A stretch of DNA of 6,871 nt from JACQXX01 sp964639175 (GCA_964639175.1 CAZXCE010000461.1:1-6871); one strand, 5' to 3'; shown: positions 1-6,130, counted from the first letter of the stretch. Numbers and translations are program-made. Notes: generated by a model not told the origin, from the letters alone.

Positions 1-56
1 CCCGGAACCCGGAACCCGGAACCCGGAACCCGGAACCCGGAACCCGGAACCCAGGG
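1..56. repeat. Perfect 7-bp tandem repeat, (CCCGGAA)x7, truncated by the window edge
   Basis: Seven exact CCCGGAA units occupy 1-49, followed by a degenerate eighth unit CCCAGGG (50-56). The next base starts the reverse-complement stop codon of nuoA, so the array touches the end of that gene with no spacer. The array is cut by the window start and may be longer. Read in another phase the unit is CGGAACC, which shares the GAACC core with the heptads at 2960-2987. There are no spacers and the unit is far too short for CRISPR. It probably lies between nuoA and the next gene of its operon, which is not visible. Confidence 0.95.
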
Positions 57-461
57 TCACCCCCACTGCAAGGCACCCTTTCGCCAGGCATAGTAGTACC
101 CAACCACCAAAATTCCAAGAAAGACAACCATTTCAATCAGCCCAAACCACGCAAGCTGGTCATAGATGATTGCCCAGGGAAACAGAAATAAAATTTCAAC
201 GTCAAACACCAGAAACAACATCGCGACCATGTAGTATCGAACTGAAAATCGGCCTCGGGCGTCTTCCACTGGCTCCGAACCACACTCGTAAGCCATCATT
301 TTTTCAGGCGTTTCGTTGGTCTGTCGCAAAAAACGTCCTGCCGTCAGGGCCCCAACCGGAATCAATACAGCAATTCCCAGCAAAAGAAGAATGGGCAAAT
401 AATTGATTGAAGCCGTTGACTGAACCAGTTCATCAGAGAGTGCAAACCAAAAAGCCAACAT
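57..461 (-). CDS. nuoA: NADH-quinone oxidoreductase subunit A (complex I, NuoA)
   Basis: A 134-residue membrane subunit of respiratory complex I (NDH-1), which transfers electrons from NADH to quinone and pumps protons at the cytoplasmic membrane. Three hydrophobic segments are visible at about residues 21-42, 77-97 and 103-125. Between the first two lies the family loop with Y58-E-C-G-S-E-P and D67-A-R-G-R-F-S-V-R-Y-Y. The second segment carries the conserved acidic pair D87 and E89 (F-D-V-E-I). Length and motifs are normal for NuoA. The ATG at 461 is preceded by AGGAGA (minus strand of 472-477), about 10 bases upstream. It lies downstream of rplS in the same direction but is separated by a terminator, so it should start its own unit. 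The partner nuo genes would be beyond position 1. The stop codon abuts a 7-bp tandem repeat, which is unusual inside a nuo operon. Confidence 0.96.
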   Translation of the reverse strand: MLAFWFALSDELVQSTASINYLPILLLLGIAVLIPVGALTAGRFLRQTNETPEKMMAYECGSEPVEDARGRFSVRYYMVAMLFLVFDVEILFLFPWAIIYDQLAWFGLIEMVVFLGILVVGYYYAWRKGALQWG

Positions 462-558
462 AGCGACAAAATCTCCTGGAAAGGCGAATAAAAGCGATAA
501 TAGACAGGGTCTGGAGTTGGGGCACTTGTTTGCGGATTGGACTTGAATTGTAAATGGA

Positions 559-588
559 ATTCTATCAACGAATTGCAGAAAGAGACAA
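559..588 (-). promoter_or_regulatory. Candidate sigma-70-type promoter for nuoA
   Basis: On the minus strand, TTGTCT (583-588, 4 of 6 matches to TTGACA) is separated by 18 bases from TAGAAT (559-564, 5 of 6 matches to TATAAT). It lies between the operon terminator and nuoA and would give a leader of roughly 90 bases. The rest of the 462-682 interval shows nothing else I can name. This is a motif match only and could be chance. Confidence 0.3.
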
Positions 589-682
589 GAAAACTGGCTG
601 ATTTTTTACGGGCTGAGGTGCGGAAAAGAGCCAGGGGACCGAAATTCAAGTTGACCGGGCAAGCCGTTTGCGACCGGTAAAG

Positions 683-724
683 AAAAAAGACTCCAAAAAC
701 CAAATCAGTTTTTGGAGTCTTTTT
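683..724 (-). terminator. Rho-independent terminator ending the ffh-rplS operon, probably bidirectional
   Basis: A perfect 12-bp stem is formed by GACTCCAAAAAC (689-700) and GTTTTTGGAGTC (708-719), with a 7-base loop. It is preceded by six A (683-688) and followed by five T (720-724). A minus-strand transcript from rplS therefore ends in a stem plus U tract, and a plus-strand transcript would too. It sits about 70 bases beyond the rplS stop and upstream of nuoA, isolating the two units. Confidence 0.9.
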
Positions 725-747
725 GGGTTCATCCTGGTCGTGGCTGC

Positions 748-785
748 CCAGAATTCCAGCGTGGTCGCCACGCCGGGATTTCTGG
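748..785 (-). other. Long stem-loop directly after the rplS stop codon
   Basis: The arms 748-764 (CCAGAATTCCAGCGTGG) and 768-785 (CCACGCCGGGATTTCTGG) pair almost completely around a 3-base loop, with one T-T mismatch and one A/GC internal bulge. On the minus strand it begins 6 bases after the rplS stop. No T run follows it directly, so it is not a standard intrinsic terminator. The true terminator lies 24 bases farther on. It may protect the 3' end of the mRNA or act as a first pause site; that role is inferred. Confidence 0.7.
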
Positions 786-791
786 TTTGGC

Positions 792-1181
792 CTAGCGCCT
801 GGCCTGAGCCGCCGCCTTGGCCTGAGCACTCACTCGCGTATCGCGTTCCCGGATACGCGCTGCTTTTCCGCGCAAGGCACGCAGGTAATAGAGTTTGGCG
901 CGACGCACGCGACCACGCTTGGTGACTTCGATCTTTTCAATCACGGTCGCATGGAGCGGGAAAATGCGTTCGACTCCGATTCCGAAGCTGATTTTACGCA
1001 CCGTGACTGTTTCACGAACTCCGCTATGCTTACGGGCAATGACAACTCCTTCGTAAAGCTGAATTCGTTCTTTGTCACCTTCCTTAATGCGAACGTGAAC
1101 GCGAATCGTGTCACCGGCAATAAATTCCGGATGCTGACGCATCTGCGCTTTCTCAATGCTATCAACCAACTGGTTCATCAT
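792..1181 (-). CDS. rplS: Large ribosomal subunit protein bL19
   Basis: A 129-residue bL19, which lies at the 30S-50S subunit interface. The family core is clear: G23-D-T-I-R-V-H-V, G45-V-V-I-A-R, the G54-V-R-E-T-V-T-V-R-K-I stretch, I73-F-P-L-H, and the basic C-terminal block V92-R-R-A-K-L-Y-Y-L-R-A-L-R-G-K-A-A-R-I. After it comes a short Ala/Arg/Gln-rich tail (about 117-129). Two ATG codons stand in tandem (1181 and 1178). GGGAGG (minus strand of 1192-1197) is 10 bases from the first and 13 from the second, favouring the first. It is the last gene of the ffh operon, 63 bases after trmD, followed by a stem-loop and terminator. Confidence 0.97.
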   Translation of the reverse strand: MMNQLVDSIEKAQMRQHPEFIAGDTIRVHVRIKEGDKERIQLYEGVVIARKHSGVRETVTVRKISFGIGVERIFPLHATVIEKIEVTKRGRVRRAKLYYLRALRGKAARIRERDTRVSAQAKAAAQARR

Positions 1182-1244
1182 GATGGCGGTACCTCCCTAG
1201 TAGTGCTGTCTCAAATCCGGCGTCATCTCATCCGGAAAAATTAT

Positions 1245-2036
1245 TTATTCAGTAGTGTGGTTACTTTTGCGGGCTAACAAATCCTGCAGTATTTTTTGGT
1301 CTACTTCGTCCAGGCAATCACGCTGACTGAGCAAATCAGGTCGGTAGGCCAGCGTTTTTTCAAGAGCTTTGCGGCGACGCCATTTATCAATTTCACCATG
1401 GTGTCCGGTCAGGAGTTCTTTGGGGACATCATAGCCACGATAACTGGCAGGCCGGGTGTAAACCGGATAATCGAGTCGTCCGGCGCTAAATGACTCGTTG
1501 ACGGCTGAGGTTGAACTCCCCAGCGTTTCAGGTAGAAGCCGGGTAACGGCATCTATCACCACCATTGCGGCCACTTCCCCCCCGGACAGCACATAGTCGC
1601 CAATTGATACTTCTTCAGTGGCAACGTGGCGTGCAACCCGTTCGTCAACGCCTTCATAGCGACCGCAAATCAAAACAATCTGTGATTTCTGACTGAGCCG
1701 GGCGGCTTCTGCCTGAGTAAACAGGCGGCCTTGCGGAGTGAGCAGAATGATTGACACCCCAGATTGATCACGGTTGGGGTTGGTATCAGACGGCAGAGAC
1801 CACTCGGGATGGGTAAGTGCCTCGACAGCCCGAAAAATCGGCTCTGGTTTGAGGACCATGCCATCACTTCCACCAAAAGGGCGATCATCAACCACGTGGT
1901 GACGATCAAACGTGTAGTCACGGATGTCGTGGATTCCCACCTGGATCCGATCTGCTTCGTGTGCCCGCCGCACAATGCCATGCGTCAGAAACCCTTCAAA
2001 GAACTTTGGAAAAATTGTCAGGATATCAAACCGCAT
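1245..2036 (-). CDS. trmD: tRNA (guanine-N1-)-methyltransferase TrmD
   Basis: A 263-residue SPOUT-class enzyme that uses S-adenosylmethionine to methylate N1 of G37 in tRNAs and so prevents +1 frameshifting. I chose the ATG at 2036, giving M-R-F-D-I-L-T-I-F-P, the standard family start. The open frame extends 32 codons further but would run into rimM. Visible motifs are D50-D-R-P-F-G-G-S-D-G-M (family DDxPYGGGxGM), the trefoil-knot segments L100-T-P-Q-G and I124? region C124-G-R-Y-E-G-V-D-E-R, then S145-I-G-D-Y-V-L-S-G-G-E (cofactor site), and P191-V-Y-T-R-P. The acidic residue before S-F (Asp in Haemophilus TrmD) is Glu181 here; I believe this is a tolerated variant. It starts 13 bases after the rimM stop with only a weak Shine-Dalgarno, suggesting translational coupling. 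Length is near the 230-260 norm, with a slightly longer loop around residues 77-95. Confidence 0.97.
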   Translation of the reverse strand: MRFDILTIFPKFFEGFLTHGIVRRAHEADRIQVGIHDIRDYTFDRHHVVDDRPFGGSDGMVLKPEPIFRAVEALTHPEWSLPSDTNPNRDQSGVSIILLTPQGRLFTQAEAARLSQKSQIVLICGRYEGVDERVARHVATEEVSIGDYVLSGGEVAAMVVIDAVTRLLPETLGSSTSAVNESFSAGRLDYPVYTRPASYRGYDVPKELLTGHHGEIDKWRRRKALEKTLAYRPDLLSQRDCLDEVDQKILQDLLARKSNHTTE

Positions 2037-2049
2037 GCCGCGCACATCT

Positions 2050-2595
2050 TTAAAGTTCAAGCAACCCTTCGGGTGGCGTGACCACAATTCGTCGCGCCTC
2101 GACATCAACCTGGGAGCAAATGCTTTCGACAAAAGGAATCAGATGCTCGCGTTCTTCATCTGAAGCGTCAGTTCCTGGGGAATGAACCACCAGCGTATCC
2201 CCACCGCCTACAGCCAGAACATCCACCACCTGACCAACCCGCTGACCATCGGCCAGTTCGACCTGGCAGCCAATCAGTGAATCAACAAAAAACTCGTCGT
2301 CCTCAAGCTCAACTCGTTCATCCGAAGGGATTTGCACTTTGCATTTGGCAAGGGCTTCGGCCTGGGTTCGAGTGTCAATTCCTTCAAATTTGAGAATCAA
2401 TGTTCCGTTTTGAAACCATGACTCTTCGAGTTTGACAGGTTTGACATCACCGGATGGATACTGCAACCAGACGTCTTCAAGCTCGTCAAAATGCTCGGGA
2501 AAATCGGTCAGCAGATGAGTTATCACTTCCCCGCGTAACCCCCGTGCCCGCAGCACCACAGCCAGTGTGGCCCGGTCAGTTGGTGGATGGTTCAT
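2050..2595 (-). CDS. rimM: Ribosome maturation factor RimM
   Basis: A 181-residue 16S rRNA processing factor that binds ribosomal protein S19 and assists assembly of the 30S head. The N-terminal RimM domain (about 9-93) opens with L11-A-V-V-L-R-A-R-G-L-R-G-E-V, matching the family pattern for a first strand followed by H/R-G-L-R-G-E. The C-terminal PRC-barrel domain (about 100-181) includes F102-F-V-D-S-L-I-G-C, G121-Q-V-V-D-V, the H151-L-I-P-F-V segment and the ending V171-V-T-P-P-E-G-L-L-E-L. I start at the ATG at 2595, which gives normal length. The longer open frame upstream lies inside khpA and looks nothing like RimM. The gene overlaps the end of khpA by 20 bases, implying coupled translation; AGAGG lies about 12 bases upstream. 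Confidence 0.93.
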   Translation of the reverse strand: MNHPPTDRATLAVVLRARGLRGEVITHLLTDFPEHFDELEDVWLQYPSGDVKPVKLEESWFQNGTLILKFEGIDTRTQAEALAKCKVQIPSDERVELEDDEFFVDSLIGCQVELADGQRVGQVVDVLAVGGGDTLVVHSPGTDASDEEREHLIPFVESICSQVDVEARRIVVTPPEGLLEL

Positions 2596-2887
2596 GGCGG
2601 GGTGATTCCTCTTCGGCAATTTCCAGCGCACATCGGATTGATTGCTTGTCGGCGGCGGCGTTGAGGACCGTTCGCAGGGCTCGGGCAGTCTTTCCGTGTT
2701 TGCCAATGATTTTACCAATATCAGATGATGCAATATGCAACTCCAGAACCGAAGTGCCAGCCGATACCTGTTCTTCGACCCGCACCTCTTCTGGGAGATC
2801 AACCAGTGATTTCGCTAAATGCTCAACCAACCCTTGCAGGCTAGTTTCCGAGTGTGAATGCGGTCGAGAAGAACGTTTTCGATTCAT
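2576..2887 (-). CDS. khpA: KH-domain RNA-binding protein (KhpA / YlqC family)
   Basis: A 103-residue small KH protein. KhpA-type proteins bind RNA, often with KhpB/Jag, and affect cell division and gene expression in Gram-positive bacteria; the role in this organism is unknown. The family core begins at L20-V-E-H-L-A-K-S-L-V-D-L-P-E-E-V. The KH signature I57-G-K-I-I-G-K-H-G-K-T-A-R-A-L-R contains the GxxG loop (G62-K-H-G65) that contacts RNA. Relative to the usual 75-80 residues it has about 17 extra basic, Ser-rich N-terminal residues and a short acidic/polar C-terminal tail. The ATG at 2887 lies directly against a heptad repeat and has no clear Shine-Dalgarno beyond an AGG within the repeat. 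A TTG at codon 20 is an alternative start but would trim the family's first helix. Its position between rpsP and rimM is the conserved context. Confidence 0.92.
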   Translation of the reverse strand: MNRKRSSRPHSHSETSLQGLVEHLAKSLVDLPEEVRVEEQVSAGTSVLELHIASSDIGKIIGKHGKTARALRTVLNAAADKQSIRCALEIAEEESPRHEPSTN

Positions 2888-2992
2888 GGTACTGGTACCT
2901 GGTACTTGGTACTTGGTACCTGGTACTTCTCAGGGTTGGTTCCTAAAAAACCAGAAACGAAGAACCAGTCACCAAGAACAAAGAACCCAAAA
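2887..2992. repeat. Two-armed heptad repeat element between rpsP and khpA
   Basis: The left arm (2887-2927) is TGGTAC followed by five units TGGTACC, TGGTACT, TGGTACT, TGGTACC, TGGTACT. The right arm (about 2946-2992) is also phased in sevens: AAAAACC, AGAAACG, AAGAACC, AGTCACC, AAGAACA, AAGAACC, then CAAAAC and the rpsP stop. Reverse-complementing the left arm gives AGTACCA or, shifted, AAGTACC, so the arms carry the same heptad type in opposite orientation. They can fold as an imperfect hairpin around 2928-2945. The element fills the only large gap (105 bases) in the rpsP-khpA-rimM-trmD run and supplies the bases just upstream of the khpA start codon. Confidence 0.85.
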
Positions 2993-3244
2993 CTAAGCGG
3001 CTGGCTTCAGGTGTTTGTTAAACAGTTCGCGAACTGTTTCGGTTGGCTGGGCACCGCGTTCTTGCCAGTAGGCAATCCGGTCGGCATTCAACCGAATCGC
3101 TTCCTGCGAAGGCTGTGCAATTGGGTTGTAAAATCCAAGAATTTCAATAAACCGTCCGTCTCGCTTTGACAGTTTTTCAGTCACCACGATGCGGTAAAAA
3201 GGACGTTTTTTGGCTCCCATTCGGGTCATTCGAATCGCTAACAC
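2993..3244 (-). CDS. rpsP: Small ribosomal subunit protein bS16
   Basis: An 83-residue bS16, an assembly protein of the 30S subunit. The whole family pattern is visible: I4-R-M-T-R-M-G-A-K-K-R-P-F-Y-R-I-V-V, S26-K-R-D-G-R-F-I-E-I-L-G-F-Y-N-P, the R51-L-N-A-D-R-I-A-Y-W segment and G64-A-Q-P-T-E-T-V-R. The start is a GTG at 3244, not an ATG. It is preceded by GGAGGT (minus strand of 3250-3255) at 5 bases, a strong Shine-Dalgarno that fixes the start. Later in-frame ATG codons would cut into the conserved first strand. It follows ffh by 18 bases. Confidence 0.97.
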   Translation of the reverse strand: MLAIRMTRMGAKKRPFYRIVVTEKLSKRDGRFIEILGFYNPIAQPSQEAIRLNADRIAYWQERGAQPTETVRELFNKHLKPAA

Positions 3245-3262
3245 GAGTTACCTCCAAGTTGA

Positions 3263-4747
3263 CTAACGACGTTTTTTCTTGCCGCCGTGCTGTTTTTGCT
3301 TTTTGCGTTTACCACCGCCCATCATGCCACCGCCCATACCGCCCATCCCACCCATTGGTGGCATTGGCATTTGCGGCATCATTCCGCCCATTCCGCCCAT
3401 TCCGCCGACCCCACCAAACAATCCGCTGGTGGCGACGTCACGCATCATACGGCGCATCATCATGTACTCTTGCAAGAGTTCATCAACTTTGCGCAGTGAG
3501 GTGCCGCTGCCTTTGGCAATCCGGCGGCGACGGGAAAGGCTGCTGGTCAAGAGCACATGATCATCGCGCTCTTTACGGGTCATTGAATCAATAATGGCTT
3601 CGGTGTACTTGAGTTTCTGTCCCACCAGGGAGCTTTGCTCTGGCGTCAAACGGGCCATTCCAAAGCTGCGGAGCAGAGCATCGGGGAGCATTGACATCAA
3701 TTTGTCAATGGACCCTAACTTCTTTACCTGTCGCAGTTGGGCGCGATAGTCTTCAAGTGTGAACTTGTTTTCCATCATGCGCTGCTGCAGGCGGATGGCT
3801 TCGTCCTCATCCACTTCGGATTGGACTTTTTCGATGAGCGAGAGCACGTCACCCATGCCAAGGATGCGCTGGGCAACCCGGTCCGGGTGGAAGGCTTCGA
3901 GCGCTTCGTACTTTTCGCCGACACCGACAAATTTGATTGGCTGTCCAGTCACCTGTTTGACTGACAACGCGGCACCGCCACGGGCATCGCCATCCATTTT
4001 GGTGAGCACCACGCCGGTAATCCCAACTTTGTCGTGAAACTCACTGGCACTCTTGACGGCATCCTGGCCGATCATCGCATCCGCCACAAACAGCGTTTCA
4101 CCTGGCTGCAGTTCGGCTTTGATGTTCGACAACTCTTTCATCAACTCATCGTCAATGTGCAACCGACCAGCGGTATCCACCAGCAACGTATCAAACCCGC
4201 GTTGTTTGGCCATTTTGATGGCACCGCGACACAATTCGAGTGGGTCGTTGGTGGTGGCATCTTCATAAACGGGGATGTTGATGGCGTTGGCAATGATGGA
4301 GAGTTGGGCACGCGCGGCGGGGCGATAAACGTCAACGGAAACCAGCAGGGGTTGACGCTTCATTTGCGTCTTCAGATAGCGGGCGATTTTTCCGGTTGAG
4401 GTGGTTTTTCCAGATCCTTGCAACCCAACGATCATCACGACATTGGGTTTGGTGTTCGAATTGAACTCAAGATCGGAGGACTCGCCACCGAGCATGTCCT
4501 TGAGTTCGTCAAACACAATCTTGACGACTTGCTGGTGCGGCGAGAGCGCTTGCAGGACATCCTGTCCAACCGCTTTTTGCTTCACCGCTTCGACAAACTG
4601 CTTCACAACCTTGAAGTTGACGTCGGCTTCGAGCAATGCCGTTCGAATCTCCTTCATGGCCAGATCAATATGTTCTTCGGTCAACCGACCCTGGCCGCGA
4701 AGGTTCTTAAGCGCGCGCTTCAGTTTGTCGGATAAGGCTTCAAACAT
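3263..4747 (-). CDS. ffh: Signal recognition particle GTPase Ffh (SRP54)
   Basis: A 494-residue Ffh, which binds 4.5S/SRP RNA and signal peptides and, with the receptor FtsY, delivers nascent membrane and secreted proteins to the translocon. The N domain spans about 1-90 (A37-L-L-E-A-D-V). The G domain (about 100-298) shows the P-loop G108-L-Q-G-S-G-K-T-T, S137-V-D-V-Y-R-P-A-A, D191-T-A-G-R, the G4 element T249-K-M-D-G-D-A-R-G-G, and V274-G-V-G-E-K. The M domain (about 325-440) holds the RNA-binding helix-turn-helix S405-R-R-R-R-I-A-K-G-S-G-T-S. The tail, 441-494, is Gly/Met-rich, then Lys/Arg-rich, making the protein about 40 residues longer than many Ffh. The ATG at 4747 has GAGGT about 4 bases upstream. 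It is the first gene of the operon, about 60 bases downstream of a good promoter. Confidence 0.98.
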   Translation of the reverse strand: MFEALSDKLKRALKNLRGQGRLTEEHIDLAMKEIRTALLEADVNFKVVKQFVEAVKQKAVGQDVLQALSPHQQVVKIVFDELKDMLGGESSDLEFNSNTKPNVVMIVGLQGSGKTTSTGKIARYLKTQMKRQPLLVSVDVYRPAARAQLSIIANAINIPVYEDATTNDPLELCRGAIKMAKQRGFDTLLVDTAGRLHIDDELMKELSNIKAELQPGETLFVADAMIGQDAVKSASEFHDKVGITGVVLTKMDGDARGGAALSVKQVTGQPIKFVGVGEKYEALEAFHPDRVAQRILGMGDVLSLIEKVQSEVDEDEAIRLQQRMMENKFTLEDYRAQLRQVKKLGSIDKLMSMLPDALLRSFGMARLTPEQSSLVGQKLKYTEAIIDSMTRKERDDHVLLTSSLSRRRRIAKGSGTSLRKVDELLQEYMMMRRMMRDVATSGLFGGVGGMGGMGGMMPQMPMPPMGGMGGMGGGMMGGGKRKKQKQHGGKKKRR

Positions 4748-4814
4748 GACTACTACCTCAACCTTTACTTATTGAAGATTATGCTGGGTTAGGGATTTTT
4801 TGGGCGAAATGCGC

Positions 4815-4843
4815 AAGATAGAGCTTTCCGGCAGGGCTGTCAA
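4815..4843 (-). promoter_or_regulatory. Probable sigma-70-type promoter of the ffh-rpsP-khpA-rimM-trmD-rplS operon
   Basis: On the minus strand, TTGACA (4838-4843, a full match to the consensus -35) is followed after exactly 17 bases by TATCTT (4815-4820, 4 of 6 matches to TATAAT). It sits in the trxB-ffh gap and would give a leader of about 60 bases before the ffh start codon. Perfect -35, ideal spacing and location make this the best promoter candidate in the window. Confidence 0.65.
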
Positions 4844-4929
4844 GCAGTCGAACGGAATTCAAGGCGAGAAAATCGTTGGTCAGGGAAAAGAATGGGCGGA
4901 AAAAAGGGCGTCAGGCGGGCGGAATTTGC

Positions 4930-4967
4930 ACGTGAGGGCAGGAAATTTGGAGAACCCGCCCCCACGT
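4930..4967 (-). terminator. Stem-loop after trxB, likely its transcript end
   Basis: In minus-strand RNA the arms 4955-4967 and 4930-4942 form a continuous 13-bp stem around a 12-base loop, starting 11 bases after the trxB stop. Two of the pairs are G-U, which would be A-C mismatches in plus-strand RNA, so the fold belongs to the trxB transcript. A run of six T on the minus strand occurs only about 24 bases later, so it is not a classical intrinsic terminator and may be an mRNA 3'-end stabiliser instead. Confidence 0.45.
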
Positions 4968-4978
4968 CATCTGAGAAA

Positions 4979-5962
4979 TCAGGCGGTGTGTGAGCTGGTT
5001 TTATGGGCCTGCTCTTCAAGCCAGCGTTCGGCCTCAATAGCGGCCATACACCCGGAGCCGGCGGCGGTCACGGCCTGCCGGAAGGTGAAATCCTGGACAT
5101 CGCCCGCCGCAAACACCCCTTCAACACTGGTATAGGTCGAGCCAGGTCTGGTCAGAATGTAGCCCTGGGGGTCAAGGTCAAGCTGTCCCGTAAACAATGC
5201 GGTATTGGGCTGGTGACCAATGGCGACAAACAACCCTTCACAGGGAAATTCTTCCAGTTCATCGGTTTTGACATTGCGAAGCCGCAATCCGCTGACACCA
5301 GTTTCACGGGTGCCAAGCACGCCATCCACGACCGAATCCCACTTGTATTCGATTTTCGGGTTGGCAAAGGCCCGGTCCTGCATAATTTTTGAGGCCCGGA
5401 GCGACTTCCGACGATGAATAATGGTCACTTTGGGGCAAAACTTGGTTAAAAAGATGGCTTCTTCAATGGCCGTATCACCACCGCCAACCACGACAACTTC
5501 TTTGCCACGGAAAAAGAATCCATCACAGGTCGCACAGGCTGAGACCCCGTACCCCATCAGGTGCTGTTCGCAAGGGAGATTGAGCAGTTTTGCCCGGGCG
5601 CCGGTCGAAATGATCAGCGCATCACAGGTATAGCGATCTTCCCCAACATCAACCACAAATGGGCGAACTGAAAGGTCAACCGCTGTAACTCGTCGGGAAA
5701 TCACCTGGGTATGGAACCGGAGCGCCTGAGCCCGCATATTGGCCATCAATTCCGGTCCCAAAATTCCATTCGGGAACCCTGGGAAATTATCGACATCAGT
5801 GGTAATCATGAGCTGTCCACCTGGGACTTCACCAGTTTCGCTGGCTTCACCTTCAAACACCAGCGGTGTCAGATTTGCCCGTGCCACATAGATAGCTGCT
5901 GTCCACCCAGCCGGACCCGATCCAACAATAATGACGCGATGATGATTTTGTTGTGTTGACAA
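4979..5962 (-). CDS. trxB: Thioredoxin-disulfide reductase TrxB
   Basis: A cytoplasmic flavoenzyme that passes electrons from NADPH through FAD and a redox-active disulfide to thioredoxin. With the TTG start at 5962 it has 327 residues (M-S-T-Q-Q-N-H-H-R-V), normal for the family. Motifs are the FAD-binding G14-S-G-P-A-G, G48-G-Q, the active-site C143-A-T-C146-D, the NADPH-binding G160-G-G-D-T-A with E167/E168 and H183-R-R, and the FAD-binding G287-D-V near the C-terminus. This is the low-molecular-weight bacterial type. The start is uncertain: an in-frame ATG at 6013 would add 17 residues. TTG is preferred because it gives the standard family start and has GGGGG a few bases upstream, while the ATG has no Shine-Dalgarno. 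The much longer open frame to 6220 runs through a repeat element and is not coding. It is a single gene, divergent from the SDR gene. Confidence 0.95.
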   Translation of the reverse strand: MSTQQNHHRVIIVGSGPAGWTAAIYVARANLTPLVFEGEASETGEVPGGQLMITTDVDNFPGFPNGILGPELMANMRAQALRFHTQVISRRVTAVDLSVRPFVVDVGEDRYTCDALIISTGARAKLLNLPCEQHLMGYGVSACATCDGFFFRGKEVVVVGGGDTAIEEAIFLTKFCPKVTIIHRRKSLRASKIMQDRAFANPKIEYKWDSVVDGVLGTRETGVSGLRLRNVKTDELEEFPCEGLFVAIGHQPNTALFTGQLDLDPQGYILTRPGSTYTSVEGVFAAGDVQDFTFRQAVTAAGSGCMAAIEAERWLEEQAHKTSSHTA

Positions 5963-6081
5963 GATGCCCCCAATCTCACGTCTGACGCTGTCACACTTCT
6001 TTTGAGCGAGCATTTTCTGACTGGACAGGTCAGCGAAATTCAGTAAATGATGATGATTCAGAATGAAAAAAAACCGCCCAC

Positions 6082-6109
6082 ATTCTATGCAACCACGAGA
6101 AGATAGCAA
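6082..6109 (-). promoter_or_regulatory. Candidate sigma-70-type promoter for trxB
   Basis: On the minus strand, TTGCTA (6104-6109, 4 of 6) is separated by 16 bases from TAGAAT (6082-6087, 5 of 6). Transcription would start near 6075, upstream of both possible trxB start codons and inside the over-long open frame, agreeing with rejection of that extension. Motif match only. Confidence 0.4.
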
Positions 6110-6130
6110 GACGCTGTGCCTTTTTGCATC

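Noticed and set aside
1..56. Possible CRISPR array
   Set aside because: The unit is 7 bases and contiguous, with no spacers and no cas genes in the window.
362..829. 155-codon minus-strand open frame across nuoA, the terminator and the rplS end
   Set aside because: It overlaps two well-supported genes and reads straight through the intrinsic terminator; composition is not protein-like.
1182..1244. Structured leader RNA before rplS
   Set aside because: Only a 5-bp TCCGG/CCGGA pair (1216-1220 with 1232-1236) is visible; too weak to call an L19 leader or a riboswitch.
723..1277. 184-codon plus-strand open frame opposite rplS
   Set aside because: Antisense shadow of a ribosomal protein gene with no recognisable domain or start signal.
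2037..2132. Extended trmD start at 2132
   Set aside because: It would overlap the end of rimM by over 80 bases and adds 32 residues before the conserved M-R-F-D-I-L start.
2596..2802. Extended rimM start at 2802
   Set aside because: These codons lie in another frame of khpA and show no RimM features.
2454..2996. 180-codon plus-strand open frame opposite rimM and khpA
   Set aside because: Antisense shadow of real genes; its G-T-W-Y-L-V-P stretch is the heptad repeat read as protein.
4748..4978. SRP (4.5S) RNA gene next to ffh
   Set aside because: No SRP-type hairpin with the conserved GNAR-loop/asymmetric bulge could be seen in this gap.
4800..5135. Small plus-strand gene in the ffh-trxB gap
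   Set aside because: It crosses the ffh promoter and the trxB hairpin and then runs antisense to trxB, with no convincing ribosome site or protein pattern.
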